Shown: one piece after another, positions 1-12,740 of the stretch
Position numbering within the stretch: the stretch's first letter is position 1
Layout of the letters: the number at the start of each line of letters is the position of its first letter
Source: Phallusia mammillata
Taxonomy: Eukaryota > Chordata > Ascidiacea > Phlebobranchia > Ascidiidae
Assembly: GCA_003260075.1 (NCBI GenBank)
Contig: QLIY01000581.1
Coordinates: 39,757 to 103,756 of the forward strand
Length of the DNA stretch: 64,000 nucleotides
Reading direction: 5' to 3'
Position numbers and translations under genes: made by a program
The notes under the pieces: model-generated
The model's database searches: none
Told to the model about the DNA's origin: nothing
Seen by the model: only the letters and a program-made list of their open reading frames with translations

Positions 1-2190
1 GGTGTAGTTTCCCACTAAAAGCAATCACCAATTTCGAATTTTCCATCCGTTGTTTCCATGATGATGTTTTGTGTTGTACATTAATAATATTCTGTGTTCC
101 AATGAAAATACTTATCTTTGATATTAAACAATCAGATTTATAGCCTAAAATATTCAAATAAAACTTAAAAATAACAATCTTGGTATCATAAACGTATGTT
201 CCACCGGTCAAGAGCCACTGTTATATAAGGTGGTAAATACGCTGAACATACATGAGCAAGTAAATTCAATTTTCGAAATCTTGTTAAAAAATGTACGTAG
301 CCTCAGTACGGTAGTAAATCCCCCGGAAATACGGTACCTTTAGGTTAAAGCCAGCGTTCACGCGGTCGTCTAGGATAAATACACGCCAGATGGTTTCCTT
401 ACGTTAAAGGGGGATGGTTAACATGAACAAATTGAATCGATGTAGGTTATTGATCGTCGATTGATTTTCGTCTGTCGTCAACATCTGCTTTTATGACGTA
501 ACAGTCACCGCTAGTTCGTAGTTCACCTGAATATGACCCCAGCCACGTGCACCGATTCGCTTTAATTGAAAGGTTCTGCTTTGTTTGGCGTAAATACATT
601 TGATTCTTACGGACATTAATTGATTTTTTGACTTTTTTGCTTGATCAAATTATTTCTTACTAAAGTGTTTAGTGCCTTTTCAAAACGACCAACTAATAAT
701 GCGCGTTTAGGACTTGCCAAACAACCTTTGTTTCATTAGATAGTGGTGCTACAACCTTCGCAATATAGGGTATATGAATCCGTTTGTTTAAAATGAAACA
801 TACAACAGAAAACATACCACAATACCTGGTTTTATTAACATTGATTAATCCGGTTACCGTTCCAACTAATGAATTGCCAATTTGGAACTAATAAAAACGG
901 CTTTGTAGGACGCTTAACAGATTAAATTAAAGTGGAATGATATCAAATCGATCTAGGAACAAATTGAGATTATTACGTGTCACATTCAGCTTCACTCAAG
1001 CGCGACCGTCTGAGATTTTATATCGATTTCAAGTGCCTTGGCCTTTTTGTGTGGCCAACGTTTCAATTGACAGCGAAAATAAAAGCGGAAAACATAAAAC
1101 CAATGAACTAGGAACGGGAATAAATAAAATACCTAACAGGAACGTGGGAACTAAATGAGAAATCATTCCCATTACATCATCAATTGGAACGATTCTCTTC
1201 CTTTATCGCAGAGTTGTCAGTTTGACATAAACAACCCACAGCTTGAACTCCCTGCTACTAAGTACAGTAAATTCCCACGATATAATGCAAATTGGGAAAT
1301 GCAATTTACTCCTTGGGTCCAAAGTCTCGCGGCGATTCTCAACACAGCATGTGTTTCCCTGCAGTGACCCACACAGATTATAATGCAGCTCAAAACAGCA
1401 ACAAGTCCGATTACATTATTCGACTTTGTACACAATAAGATAACAGTTTGTTGTCGTATCTTATGACCATATTTATTGCACGTAAAGCAGGGGTGTCCAA
1501 ACTTTTTTGATGGGGGCCAATTTTTAGCAGGTGAAGACGCCCGCGGGCCAACGCCCCCCCCCCCCACAAATATACGGGATTTAAGGAAATTGTGGGATTT
1601 TGTTGCGTCAGCGTCACGTATAGGGATGCACTTTTTTGAGTTCATTGTCACGTGACGGCAATAAAGCCAGCACACATATCGTCCAAGGCAGGCCACATGT
1701 AATGTTTTTAAAAGAGACTTAGAAATTTAAAAACACATCATTAAATCAATACGTTGCTACAGTTCTGCAAACAAAACCCCAAGTCGACTTCACCTAGGTA
1801 GTTTCACCACATGAACATTAAATTGCGACACCCTGTGAAATATTCTTTGCTTCGAATTCATTGCATTCCAAGCCAACATAAAACACAGAAACGCAAACAT
1901 AAGGTCGAAAACCCCGTCGCTTGCTTCCGGTAGTCACTTAACACGTATGTACATTGCTAGCCCTGTGTTTGTCCAAATCTGAGGTAATGGCAAAACACAA
2001 CTAGGCTAATATGGAGAAGTGCAAAAATTGCAACACCAAAAGCAACTTCAATATGTCACAAAACATTACGTCATAATCATGAAAACATTACTTCACATAC
2101 GTAACCTTAGAGTCATGCGGGATTAAAATTGCGATGCAGTTATGACATTAAAATAAAAACTTTTGTTTTCTACCTTTCAGAGTCCCTAAG
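1..2190. other. Intergenic or 5' flank of SSUH2, no gene recognised
   Basis: No open frame here looks like a conserved protein. The stretch is AT-rich. A hAT-like terminal sequence (caggggtgtccaaac) begins at 1488 and is followed by a C run at 1554-1565; I could not find its other end. The 3' splice site just before 2181 (tttcag) keeps the reading frame open upstream of the ATG at 2191, so an upstream SSUH2 exon may lie in this stretch, but I could not identify one. Confidence 0.5.
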
Positions 2191-5100
2191 ATGCCAAAGC
2201 CAGAAGCTCAATGCGAATACGACGGTTACAGAAAGAAAAGCATCAAAAACAAATTCGCCTTGCCGAAGAAGACAGTCAAAAAGGTTGAAACCATCGTTGC
2301 ATATCACGTAAGACGAATGTTACTTTACCGTAGTTTGAAAATTTATCAAACCGGTTTCAATCAAAAACTTTTGTTTGTGTTTGGATGTAGAAAACATTTT
2401 ATGACCGCTAGACATACAACGCTACCATAAATGCACAAAGCAGTATATAAGATACTCCTCTGAACATTAACGTACGGCAAACCGTGGGTATAGTAAAATG
2501 TGCGGTGGGATTCGAACCCATTATCATTAGGCTAACAATTGCTTTAATCGTAAAATCGAAAAAGAATGCAATTGCTGATTGAAATTCACGTTTAGTTTCA
2601 CAATGTAACGTCGCTTTTTATATTTCAGTACCACCTGAAGTCTATCGTGGTCAACAGAATCAAGGAAACTTCAAGACGACCTTATAGACCAGGTGAGTTA
2701 AACAAATGCGCTAATTGAAAGACCAGAAACATATGCTAAGTCAAGCTTTACATTCTGCAAATCGAGGTGCTCAGGACCCAGATTTTACAACTTTGATATC
2801 CATTGCTTGATCTAAACATTATAAAATGAGAATTTGAATTCTAATTTTACATTATGATGCAAAAAAAGATCAAATACTCTCTTTTCATAACTGACAAGAA
2901 GTTAAAAAAAGCCCCCCCCCCAATACTCTCTTTCCATAACTGACAAGAAGTTAAAAAAAGTTATTATTACGAAAATTTGAAGCCCCGTCCACCAAATGCA
3001 CTGCATACGTCATTTGTATGTGTGTGACATCACAATGAGTCGCGCTGATCACTCGAAACATTTTCTGTCCTTTCATCATCAATTTTCACATTTACATGCC
3101 CGGATTTTGTGCCTTGACTCTGCCATTGATTTTCAGGCGAGAAACTCAGCACTCCTGACAAGGGAAAAGCCCCCAAACTTTGGAAGATCGAATGCAATGA
3201 ACAGAACGGAGAAAGAGTAACGATTCCGTTCACATCCGAAAAGGCTATTTGTCCAGTGTAAGTTAATGTCAAATTTCAGCGGGAATTTTTTTAGATTTTT
3301 TGAAAGTTTTTTTATTTATTTTCTAAATTTCAGCGAAATTTTTTAAAAATAATTTATTTGTTTTTTTTAAATATCAGTGGGATTTTTTGTATTTAACTTA
3401 TTTTTATTTTTTTACTTTTAGCGGGATTTGAACCCGAGACGCTTCGTGGCATTAGTTAATCTATAATTGGCCAAGACTTAGTTGCTTAGTTCTTTGTGCT
3501 ATTTACACCACGATTCATTTGCTTGTGTATTCCTTCACAAATTACAAAACAATGTTTTATTACCAGGTGTCGCTGTAGCAAGTCAGAACCGTGTAATCAA
3601 TGCCACGGCCTTGGCAGAACCCCCTGCTATTTCTGCAATGGTGATGGAAGAATTTCCAAAATTGAAACCCATTGCATAGTAAGTTTGAGACTTTTTTTAT
3701 AACACGGACTAAATCAGATAGATAAATAATTTTTAAATCTCCAGCATCGTTAAAAGTACAAATTATTTAAATTCACCCCCAAGGGTCTAGACAAAAATTA
3801 ACCTCCATTGGGAAACACCTTTTTGAATAAAGACTTTACTTTTAGGCAACTGCTTTTAAGTACTTGCATAGTTTTTCCTATTATTAGGCAGTTATAAAAA
3901 CAGGTTGAAATATATAGTCGTTTATTGCAGACCTCGCATGACGGAGATTCAACACCTCACACCGTACATCACAGTTATGCCTGCCACCATTGTCACGGAC
4001 AAGCAATGGAAATGTATGTAACAATACGCCTTGGATTTACGACTACGAAAAAAAAGACAACTTGGCTGCAGTTACAATCAAAATTAATTTGGTCCCCATT
4101 ACAATGTGATATCATTTAGGCGCCAATCACAATATAAATTTAAACAGAAAATTACAAGTTTGAAAATTTCATACATTTCGTGGAGGTTATAAGTGTTTGT
4201 TTCTTTTTAAGGTGTGCTGGGTGTTTTGGAACAGGCCGTTGCACCTGTCGTACCTGCAAAGGTTCGGGATATGTTGTCAACTACGATGAAATGATTATCA
4301 AGAGGTAAATTAATGTGATTTAATCACGTATAAACCAGACAACCCCCCCCCCCTGATTATCAAGAGGTAAATTAATGTGATTTAATCACGTATAAACCAG
4401 ATAACATTTAAAGGTTTTTCACTGTCCTATTAAAGTTGAAATATAGGCTACTTCAAATGAACGCACAAGACACAGTAACACACTAAAAAGAAATACACAA
4501 TTGCAAACTGGAAATCAAAGCAGTACAAAGCTTAAACGCCATTTTTTGCAATTGAAAGTTAATGTACCTGTTTTCTGAAACTGTCATGTAAAAATCGAAC
4601 TGGAAATTGGCGCACCAAATCAGTCACAAAATGCTTTCTGTTTCAACCTAATCACTTCCAAACTGTTTCAGGTATGAAATGGTGAATGAGTACTACACAG
4701 AGGTCCCAGGCCTTGACGAAAAAAAGCTACAGAAAAGCGAGGCTAAAATCATTTTCCACGACAAAGGCAAGTCATTACGACCAATCCAATTCAAAGATTG
4801 CTGCCAAGAAGAAATGGTCAACGCATCATCAGCGTACCTGCAGTACCAAGCCAAAAAATCAACCGGCAAAATCAGACACCAGGTTAGTACTAATGCACTG
4901 TTTCCCAACTTTTTGACGGCCTTAGCTATTAATTAGAAGATTTTTTTCAAAGCCAAACCAAATGAGATCACCCTGAAAATCAATCTATACTGGGTCAAAA
5001 TATAAACAGATGCGATTTTTTTTGCTACGTCCATGTCGCCTAAAACTTGGGCTAACGTCTTTTTCCAGTCATGTCAATAATTTTACGCAGTAAAACTGAT

Positions 5101-5314
5101 TATTGCAGTTGAACCTTTACTAACGACCAGTCTACCAGCTATCTTAATTTTGGAACACAGCTTTTACCAAATCTTGTTTTCATTTCAGACTCACAGCGTC
5201 AACTTGTTTGAAATTTACAAAGTCACTTTCTACGATTCTAAGCATATTTTCTGGATCACCGGCAAGAACCGCAAACCGTCTGTCAGCAACAACAGTCAAT
5301 GCAAAGTGATGTAA
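2191..5314 (+). CDS. SSUH2: SSUH2-like protein (DnaJ-type CXXCXGXG zinc-finger repeats)
   Basis: Eight exons join in phase: 2191-2307, 2629-2692, 3137-3257, 3567-3678, 3931-4013, 4212-4304, 4672-4882, 5189-5314 (308 aa). The first exon really begins at 2181, so the ATG at 2191 is the first Met seen, not a proven start. The centre has cysteine repeats of the DnaJ zinc-finger kind: CNQCHGLG (110-117), CYFCNGDG (121-128), CHHCHGQA (156-163), CAGCFGTG (167-174) and CRTCKGSG (178-185). A C-terminal domain of about 120 residues follows. This arrangement is typical of the SSUH2 (ssu-2) family, whose biochemical role is poorly known; the human gene has been linked to tooth development. The last four residues are CKVM, a CaaX-like motif. 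Introns hold tRNA-like B-box fragments and a poly-C duplication that repeats the end of exon 6. An AATAAA at 5615-5620 is a plausible poly(A) signal. Confidence 0.85.
2506..2540 (-). repeat. tRNA-like B-box fragment in SSUH2 intron
   Basis: On the minus strand this reads GGTTCGAATCCCACC, a good Pol III B box/T arm. The rest of a tRNA is not convincing, so it is probably a SINE remnant. A similar B-box (GGGTTCAAATCCCGC, minus strand) lies near 3419-3436 in a later SSUH2 intron. Confidence 0.4.
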
Positions 5315-7070
5315 AAAATGTATTTCTTCGTGTTTTGAGATGACAAAAAAGTTCCACCTAAGCGCCAAGTTCCTGTAGTACCTGAATGACTTCATTGCGT
5401 CAATATTTTCTGCGCTTAACCCTGTTTTAAGTCTTACTTGTCAGTGTTGTGTTCTGTGTTTGTCCTTAAAAATGGAGTCGCAATTTTTCGCGGTACAATT
5501 GTATTTAGAAATCCTGTTTTCTTGTACAAATAATGTACTGTACATGAAAGTCTTTGCGTTTAATTAATCAACGTTTGGCAATGAGTTTAAAAGACACAAT
5601 TAATCAGTCCTTATAATAAAGTGTTATAATCATAAAAAACAATGTTAGCTTGCCAGAAATTCGTTCTATTAAGTTCCATGCATAGATAACATACACAAGT
5701 TATTTAAAAAGTGGTGTTTTTGATTTCTGTTTCGTGTTTGTACAAAAATCAACCGCCCTTACATAGAAATGAAGAAATACATGAATATTGTTTTTAAACT
5801 GTTTGTTTGAAATAATTATCGCATGATTACGAAATGTGCTTTGCTTTACATTGCCCTAATGCCGTAGTAATTAGTTTAACGCTCAGTAGAAAACTGCATT
5901 GGCCTTTTCAAACCTTTTTTTCTCTCGCCACATATTTTTTTCCACTTTTACGCACTTTAATTGTTGCAGTGCAGTGGATACAAAGCCGCTAGTAATGAAT
6001 TAATTATGCCTAATGTTGTTTAAATACGATTGTGTATACGTTTGTGTGATATTTCATATACATGGTGTTCTTTTACCAAACGTGTACGCTATACATTTGC
6101 CTATACATCAGTCAATTTTTTTTAAATGGCGAGCAACATTGTTGGAATTGATTAACACTTAAAAAATTGTAATTTGCTTCATAACAACATTTCAATGATG
6201 TAAAAATCGCAATGATATATTTTTGTTTCTCTTCTTTTCAAGCATGCTGATGTAAAAATACATTTTCCTTTGCGAAAACGTTTGCCTACCAGCAACTAAT
6301 ACATGAAAAACCGTCTACATTGTGCAATTGATCATAAATAAAGAGTTTAAAAAAGGCAGACACAAAAACAACAAATTTTCCTGGGCTGTTGCCGTCTAAA
6401 GAACCTATATGCTAAATGTCCATTAGACTTAAACGTTTTTGTTAAAAATTTTCCAAAAATACTTGGTAATGTCAAGCATGCAGTCTTACCAAAACTACCA
6501 ATATTAGAATAGGAGCACACTAAAAAAACAACAGAAACGCCATAAAGTTATCATTAATCCTTCAAGTACAACTTAATCCGTGTTTAGGCTGCCTGCCAAC
6601 GCAACAACACCTATTCCCACGCTATGGCTGACTGACATATAATAACAGTTTGTTGACCCACCAGAAATTAAAGCGATAAAACCTAAAAAGATCAAAGACA
6701 TTTGTACGAACTACACGAAAAACAATATCCCAGAACTTCTAGTAACTGTTCAATCAAACGCAAATGACACTTACAAATTTGACAGCTTGTCAAATCTCAC
6801 TATCACAACTTAATACATTAGCTCTATCTAAATACAAGCCAATACAGTAGCAATTGTTCTTATAATGTCACAGTTTATATTATGACGTCATACATGTACT
6901 GACATTACATTAGCTCACATACAAAAAAACTGTTTTCAGTATTGTTTTGTTGCCGAACAATTTGCCACAATGATTTGTGAAAAGCAGCCTCAAACGAAAG
7001 AAGCGACTTAAATTAATATGATGAACTTTTGCGTATTTCACTGGTGACGAACTGAAGAACAATAATTAAC
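5315..7070. other. SSUH2 3' UTR and intergenic DNA
   Basis: AT-rich DNA with no conserved open frame. The proximal part probably includes the SSUH2 3' UTR (AATAAA at 5615-5620). The distal part is the 5' flank of the gene starting at 7071. I see no transposon end or RNA gene here. Confidence 0.5.
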
Positions 7071-10000
7071 ATGGAAGAGGCAATGCCCAGACAAATATTC
7101 GATAAACTAACTTCATGTGACCCAGGTCTTGCTTGGGAACTATGTAGGTAGGTGTAATTTTTTGGGGTTTCTATCGTAAAGTTTTGTTAACTTTGTTTTG
7201 CCTGTTATTTTGGGTGTTAATTTAAGTTAACTACATTTGAAATTTTTGTGCTTGTTTTTTTGTTTGTGATTATAGGTTTAGCTACATTGGAAAGTTTTGT
7301 TTTTTGTATGTGACTTAAGTACAGGTTGTACAGCTGTATTGGAAAGTTTTGCGTTTTTTTTGTAGAAATTATGTTGGATATCAGCTTTTGGGTCGTGAAC
7401 CAGTGGTGGTGCCTTTTCTAGATGAAGCTTATCACTTTGTACCGTTCGGTGTCATTGTGAAAAGAGGACAGCAATCAGTATGTTCAAATATAATAAATCA
7501 TAACTTAAACAAAGCATACGAAATGTGTTTTTTTCAATAAAAAAACTCATAAAAAACGACACCTTACCTAGAATAAAACTAATTCTATAAAACATATGCC
7601 TGATTTCAGTACTTTTAAATCAAAAAAACACTTGAAAATTTATTTAAATGTAATATTTCTTAGAAGAAACTAACAACAACCGTATGTGCACAGTTTCGTG
7701 CTCTAGGGACATCTAGTGGCAAAGCGTCATACGCAATAATCGGTTCAATGACGAGTGTCACAGCGCCTCACGTGGACAAATCTGCGTTCCAGCAGAAACC
7801 GGAAAAAGTACCGGATTATCAATTCAACAAAAAGTTAGTTACATACTAAGTCTTCGCCATGTAACATTCAAGTTGTAAACTCCAAGGAAATTACACAAAT
7901 AATTACCACAAAAAATATACTTTTTACACTTAAAGTGTTATCGAATAACTCTTACAATATACTTTAAACTAGCTTAATGCCATAAACTAGAACAGTAGCA
8001 GGACCTGTTTTACACTTATGTCCATAACAACGATCGCTAAAATGGCGACATTGTTATGTATTACGCCAGGGGTCGGCAACCTTTTAGGCGACGCGTGCCA
8101 ATTTACTTGTTATTTCCATGTGTCAATGTCCTCGCGTGCCAACGTTTTTCTAAATAATAGTGGTTCGTACCAGCAGATATCAATAATATAGAGAAAGCAG
8201 AGTGTTTTGTGCACGTAGGGCTGAATTTTAAACAATGGCATAATAAAAACTGAAAACAAACAGTGTAACAGGTTGAATTGTTACTTTAATATAAACACGC
8301 AAATCGGTTGGCGTGCAATTAAAAACCACCTCGCGTTTCAACCTTGGCACGCGTGCCAGAGTTTGCCGACCCTGTATTACACAAACTTTCTCACAGTTTT
8401 GTTTTTAAACTAAAATCAGAAATAAGCCTAAAATTTACCTATAGGTATGTTTATCGAATTTCGGGAATAAAGGATGGAATCAAAAAAGCCGTAAAGATTA
8501 AAATCAATGGGACAGAGTGTTTTGATATTTCCCTCAGCATGGAGTTGGGCAAGTTAGTGATGGACAAAAGATTGCCAGAATTAGACGATGTGAAAAAGTT
8601 GTTTGTGGTGTATGAAGTTTACTACGCACAATCAGTCAGCGTTAGTGTAACCATAGGTGAGTTATGCAGACATTAAAATACAGCTTTTAGTAAGCCTCTA
8701 TTGCAGTTAGCTACAGTAAACATATACACGTACTAGGGGCAGCCCTAGCTAAAGCGTTCATGCAGACCAGCGATCACGGTACTCATCCCCCCCCCCAAAT
8801 ACAGCCTTTAGTAAGTTTTTATTGCAGTTAGCTACAGTAAACATATACACGTACTGGGTCAGGCCTGAAGCGTTCATGCAGACAAGCGATCACGGTAGAC
8901 TCACTTATAAATCAAGAATGCTTGGGTGACCTGTTTGATTCGGTATGACGTCTTTAATGGGCTTGGTGTACAATGATTTATTGCAGTTAGGTTTATTTAT
9001 TTGTTTGCTAATAATGAACTATCACGACGATATGAAGACAAAAAGAAAGTTTTATAAAATAGCAGCAAACAGCTATTGATGCAAAAACAGTTTAAATGGC
9101 ATTTGTACCTATTTGAACCCCCCCCCCCGTTTTGATCCCTTTCTACCCAAAGGGCAACCAGGTTTTAGAAATTCTTTCCGAAATAAAAATACCCCCCCCC
9201 CGTAATAGTTCTTTCCGTTCAGCATTACTTAAAACATTTTTTCTCAGTGATGAAAAAAATGGGGTCGAATGTAAATTCTGATTTCATTTTCCCTTCAATT
9301 GGGGTCGCCTATAAAAAAGGTTGAAGACCACTGATTTAGGTTGTTTCTTAAGGCCCTTGCCTCAAATAACTGTCAGAAGCAAAAAAATGCAGTAATTGTG
9401 AAGAATAAATTTAAAGCCCTTATTGTTACTCATTCAGAGGCATGTCCTTTTTATTTTTCAAGAGATTATTCAAGAGAACCATACCCCCCCCCCAATGCTT
9501 GGGTGACCTGTTTGATTCGGTATGACGTCTTTAATGGGCTTAGTGTACAATGATTTATTGCAGTTTTGCAATGAACTATCACGACGATATGAAGACAAAA
9601 GGAAAGTTTTTTTATAAAATAGCAGCAAACAGCTATTGATGCAAAAACAGTCTAAATCAGGGATTCTTAACTTTTTTGCATTTGTATCAATTTGAACGTT
9701 TAGGTAGTTTTTAAACCCTTGCCTCAAATAACTGTCAGAAGCAAAAAAAATGCAGTAATTGTGAAGAAAAAATTTAAAGCCCTAATTGTTACTCATTTAG
9801 AGGCATGTCCTTTTTATTTTTCGAGATTTTATTCAAGAGAACCATGCTGAAACTTGACAGTTTTTCACAAATGGGTCTACACAACTTTAATTTTAATACA
9901 GTACATCGTACCCGTTGTTTTGATCCCTTTCTACCCAAAGGGCAACCAGGTTTTAGAAATTCTTGCCGAAATAAAAATGCCAACACTAAAAACAATTTAC

Positions 10001-12043
10001 AGGATTTACAAACTATTCTATGTTTTACTCAACAACTACAAAAAAACGACAACAACATAATCTGACAAAAAGTTGTTGTTTTACAGGAGAGCAGCAACCT
10101 GACAGTCAATATATGGACACAACCAACCGCAAATTTTCACACGACAGACGAATGCCGATAGGTTTCAACGCACAGAAATTTCCTCTCATGTCAAACGGTT
10201 GCGTAGGGTTCATGGAAAAATCGAATTTAGACGGACTCAGAGAGGGAAGATGGAAAAGGTGAAAATAATTGATAGTGACTACTCTGTTTGTATAATTTAG
10301 TGGCTTATGAACATTTTCAATGTACGAAGTTCGGGACGATTTATTTCACGACGTTTAACATATTATTTTTCGAAAGTAAGACCGAATTAGGATTTTATGT
10401 TTGTTGCAAATCAAGCGCTTCAGTAATTTGCCTTCTTTATTTGTCCGAACATTTCAAACCCATACCGCCACCTAGCGAACAAATAATCTCCTCACTTTTT
10501 TTGAAACACTGATACATTTGAAAACCGTTTACCAACTGTCCGAGGTATTTCGACACACACTAAAAATCCACATTTTTGGGCTGAAAGTACACAAATAAAA
10601 CTTTATTTTCGAACTCTATTTTGTCGGTAAACAACTTTTAATGGCTTTGCAACCTCCCCAACGCTTAGATCTAAAGCAGTGGTTCTTAACCTTTTTTCCT
10701 TGCTGCACCCCTTTCAAATCACTAACCAATTTTCGCACCCCCTTTCAAATCACTAACCAATTTTCGCTCCCCCTTCTGTAATTGCTTAAATAGAATAGAC
10801 CTAACCAACCTTAATGATTCAGCATCCCCGCACCCCCTAGGAACAGTTCTCGCACCCCTTGGGGGTGCGTGCACCCCAGGTTAAGAACCCCTGATCTAAA
10901 GCTTGAAGATCGAAAAAGTACAAACCCTTGAGTAATATACAAACTACCCTCAGGACGTCAAGATTAAAAAGCGATCCCTTACCTCGGGTCCCGTCAAATC
11001 CAGGACCTTCACATTTATGGTCGGTTGGAGCTCCAATGGCCGCTAGGCGGAACCCACAAGACGTTTTACCCAGTGTCCCAGGTAAGTTTATACGACGCAA
11101 ATGTTTTAAGACCTTTTACATAACTTGCTTTGCGTCTTATAGATTTTTATAAACGGCACAGCCTGGTTTAGTGTTGTTTAGGACAGGCTTTCGGCGAATA
11201 ACAAACTAATTGCAATTTGTAAGTCACGACTGTTTGAAACCTTTAGGTCTCGTGCGGAGCAAATGAACAAGTAGAACTTATAATTTACACCATTGGATTA
11301 TGTTTTATAACCCTGTTGGTGCGATTTTGCATCCGCACGATTTTGTTATCGTTGTTTTGTTGCAATTGTCGCTTGTCGATTATTTATAATAAAAACTGCT
11401 GGAGGAGCAATACTTGGTTATACATTACCCCCCCCCCTGTCGCTTGTCGATTATTTATAATAAAAACTGCTGGAGGAGCAATACTCGTTTATACATGGTG
11501 CCTGGCAGCAATAGCTTAGTTATATGTAGCATTGATATAAGCTTTCATGAACCATACATGGGCTGTCAATAGCATAAAAAACATTCCACCAAACCCAAAC
11601 AAACTGACCCAAACACACAGCATGGAAACTCACCTCCGCATAGAATCAAATACAACTAAGATTTAAAATAAAAATACCCATATTTTAGGCTCTTAGGCAG
11701 ATTTACTGCGTGCACTGACATGAACAAAAGTCAGCCCAATTTACAAGAATTTTTTTAACTGTAAAAGAAAAACTGTTAACGGTAAACAATTATAATACCC
11801 CCCCCCCAATCAAATACAACTAAGATTTAAAATAAAAATACCCATATTTTAGGCTTTTAGGCAGGTTTACTGCGTGCACTGACATGAACAAAAGTCAGCA
11901 CAATTTACAAGAATTTTTTTAACTGTAAAAGAAAAACTGTAAACTGTAAACAATGATATAATGTAAGCAGAAAATATTTTTCAGGCAACAGACGTAACGA
12001 CCCTCTACCGCCTCCACCGGACACAGAGTCCTCTTCAGACTGA
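7071..12043 (+). CDS. Unidentified 299-aa protein, possibly a distant gasdermin/pejvakin-like N-domain
   Basis: Seven exons join in phase: 7071-7147, 7366-7477, 7694-7833, 8445-8656, 10087-10258, 10954-11081, 11985-12043. I do not recognise it securely. Residues about 33-60 (VVVPFLDEAYHFVPFGVIVK) resemble the first strand region of gasdermins. Residues about 115-182 have the pattern ISG..DGIK..VKIKINGTECFDISLSMELG, then LPELDDVKKLFVVYEVYYAQ, reminiscent of the gasdermin strand leading into the conserved 'LCVVTE' segment. That similarity is by eye only. The last 110 residues are basic and proline-rich (PLPRVPSNPGP, DPLPPPPDTESSSD) with no recognisable autoinhibitory C-domain, so the tail looks disordered. 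There is no signal peptide or clear membrane helix. The large fourth intron (8657-10086) holds SINE pieces and four poly-C joints; another intron carries a complete hAT MITE. Exon structure is firmer than function. Confidence 0.65.
8067..8374. mobile_element. hAT-type MITE
   Basis: The ends are inverted: caggggtcggcaac at the left and tttgccgaccctg at the right. Flanks 8059-8066 (tattacgc) and 8375-8382 (tattacac) match at 7 of 8 positions, the 8-bp target duplication of hAT transposons. It has no coding capacity and lies in an intron of the unidentified gene, just before the exon at 8445. Confidence 0.8.
8657..10086. repeat. Intron packed with duplicated SINE-like pieces and poly-C joints
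   Basis: C runs occur at 8787-8796, 9118-9128, 9192-9201 and 9484-9493. Blocks recur around them: 8674-8786 is matched by 8797-8900; 8918-9065 is matched by 9494-9640; 9129-9190 is matched by about 9915-9980. Several blocks belong to the SINE body family ('cttgggtgacctg...gattcggtatgacg'). Confidence 0.6.
10677..10893. mobile_element. hAT-type MITE, 217 bp
   Basis: Inverted ends cagtggttcttaacc and ggttaagaacccctg are flanked by a perfect 8-bp target duplication, atctaaag (10669-10676 and 10894-10901). Non-coding. It sits in the intron before the exon at 10954. Confidence 0.9.
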
Positions 12044-12740
12044 CTTCTTGAAAGAGTTTATCACGAAGCCACATGTCTTATTTCAACAAAGTTTCTCTTT
12101 TTCACTGTGCAATATCTTTCGGACGAGCTTTGCAATAAATTCGCACTGCGCCCGAAATTTACTGCTCGATCCCTGTAAGCTAAAATGAACAGAAGTCCTC
12201 TGCTGCGAAGCTGTGCATGTGCAGCATACGAGGCAGGCAACGGTGCTTGTGAATCGACTTTCGACAGGATCACCACTGGGTCTGTGTAGCTTAGTTGGTA
12301 GTGTGCGAGTCCCGTTAAGACTCCTGTCGTGGGTTCGAATCCCGCATGCAGGCTAGCTTTTTTTACGCCTTGTCATGTGGAAACGTTTAGTGATCGGCTA
12401 ACTCAGTATTACGCCTCCATAAGGCCTGGTGCACTGTGATTCCTGTAAGCTAGAGATAGTTCCAGGAACATTAGGTTCAGGAATACTATACCACGTACAG
12501 TTTGAGGAAATTATTTATTGCAAACGATCACAAGAAGCCTTTTGAACCATATGGGAATTTTGTGCTGCAAAAATTTTTCCAAAAATTATTGTCCAAGGTG
12601 TCAAAGCAAAAACCAAATTAGCCAGTTTTCTCACAAAAAGCAACAAGATAGCTATTTTCTACCCCGCTCTGTAACGAATGCTACCAAACACATGGACAAA
12701 AACGCCGAAACAACAACCTACAAAATAGCCACCAGAGTTC
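12044..12740. other. Convergent intergenic region with SINE
   Basis: This lies between the 3' ends of the unidentified gene and RFC3. It contains the tRNA-headed SINE at about 12279-12450. A minus-strand AATAAA at 12513-12518 is a plausible RFC3 poly(A) signal. No other gene seen. Confidence 0.5.
12279..12450 (+). repeat. tRNA-derived SINE (tRNA-like head plus body)
   Basis: The head, 12283-12353, folds like a tRNA. It has an A box (tagcttagttggtag), a perfect anticodon stem GAGTC/GACTC around the 7-nt loop CCGTTAA, and a B box gggttcgaatccc. Loop position 33 is C rather than U and the acceptor stem needs two G-T pairs, so a functional tRNA-Asn is unlikely. The following body (acgccttgtcatgtgg... 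tattacgcctcc...) recurs at 21424-21500, 25735-25910 and 55800-55920, which marks a SINE family. Confidence 0.7.

Noticed and set aside
12283..12353. Functional tRNA-Asn gene
   Set aside because: The fold is tRNA-like, but loop position 33 is C, the acceptor stem is weak and the sequence continues into a repeated SINE body.
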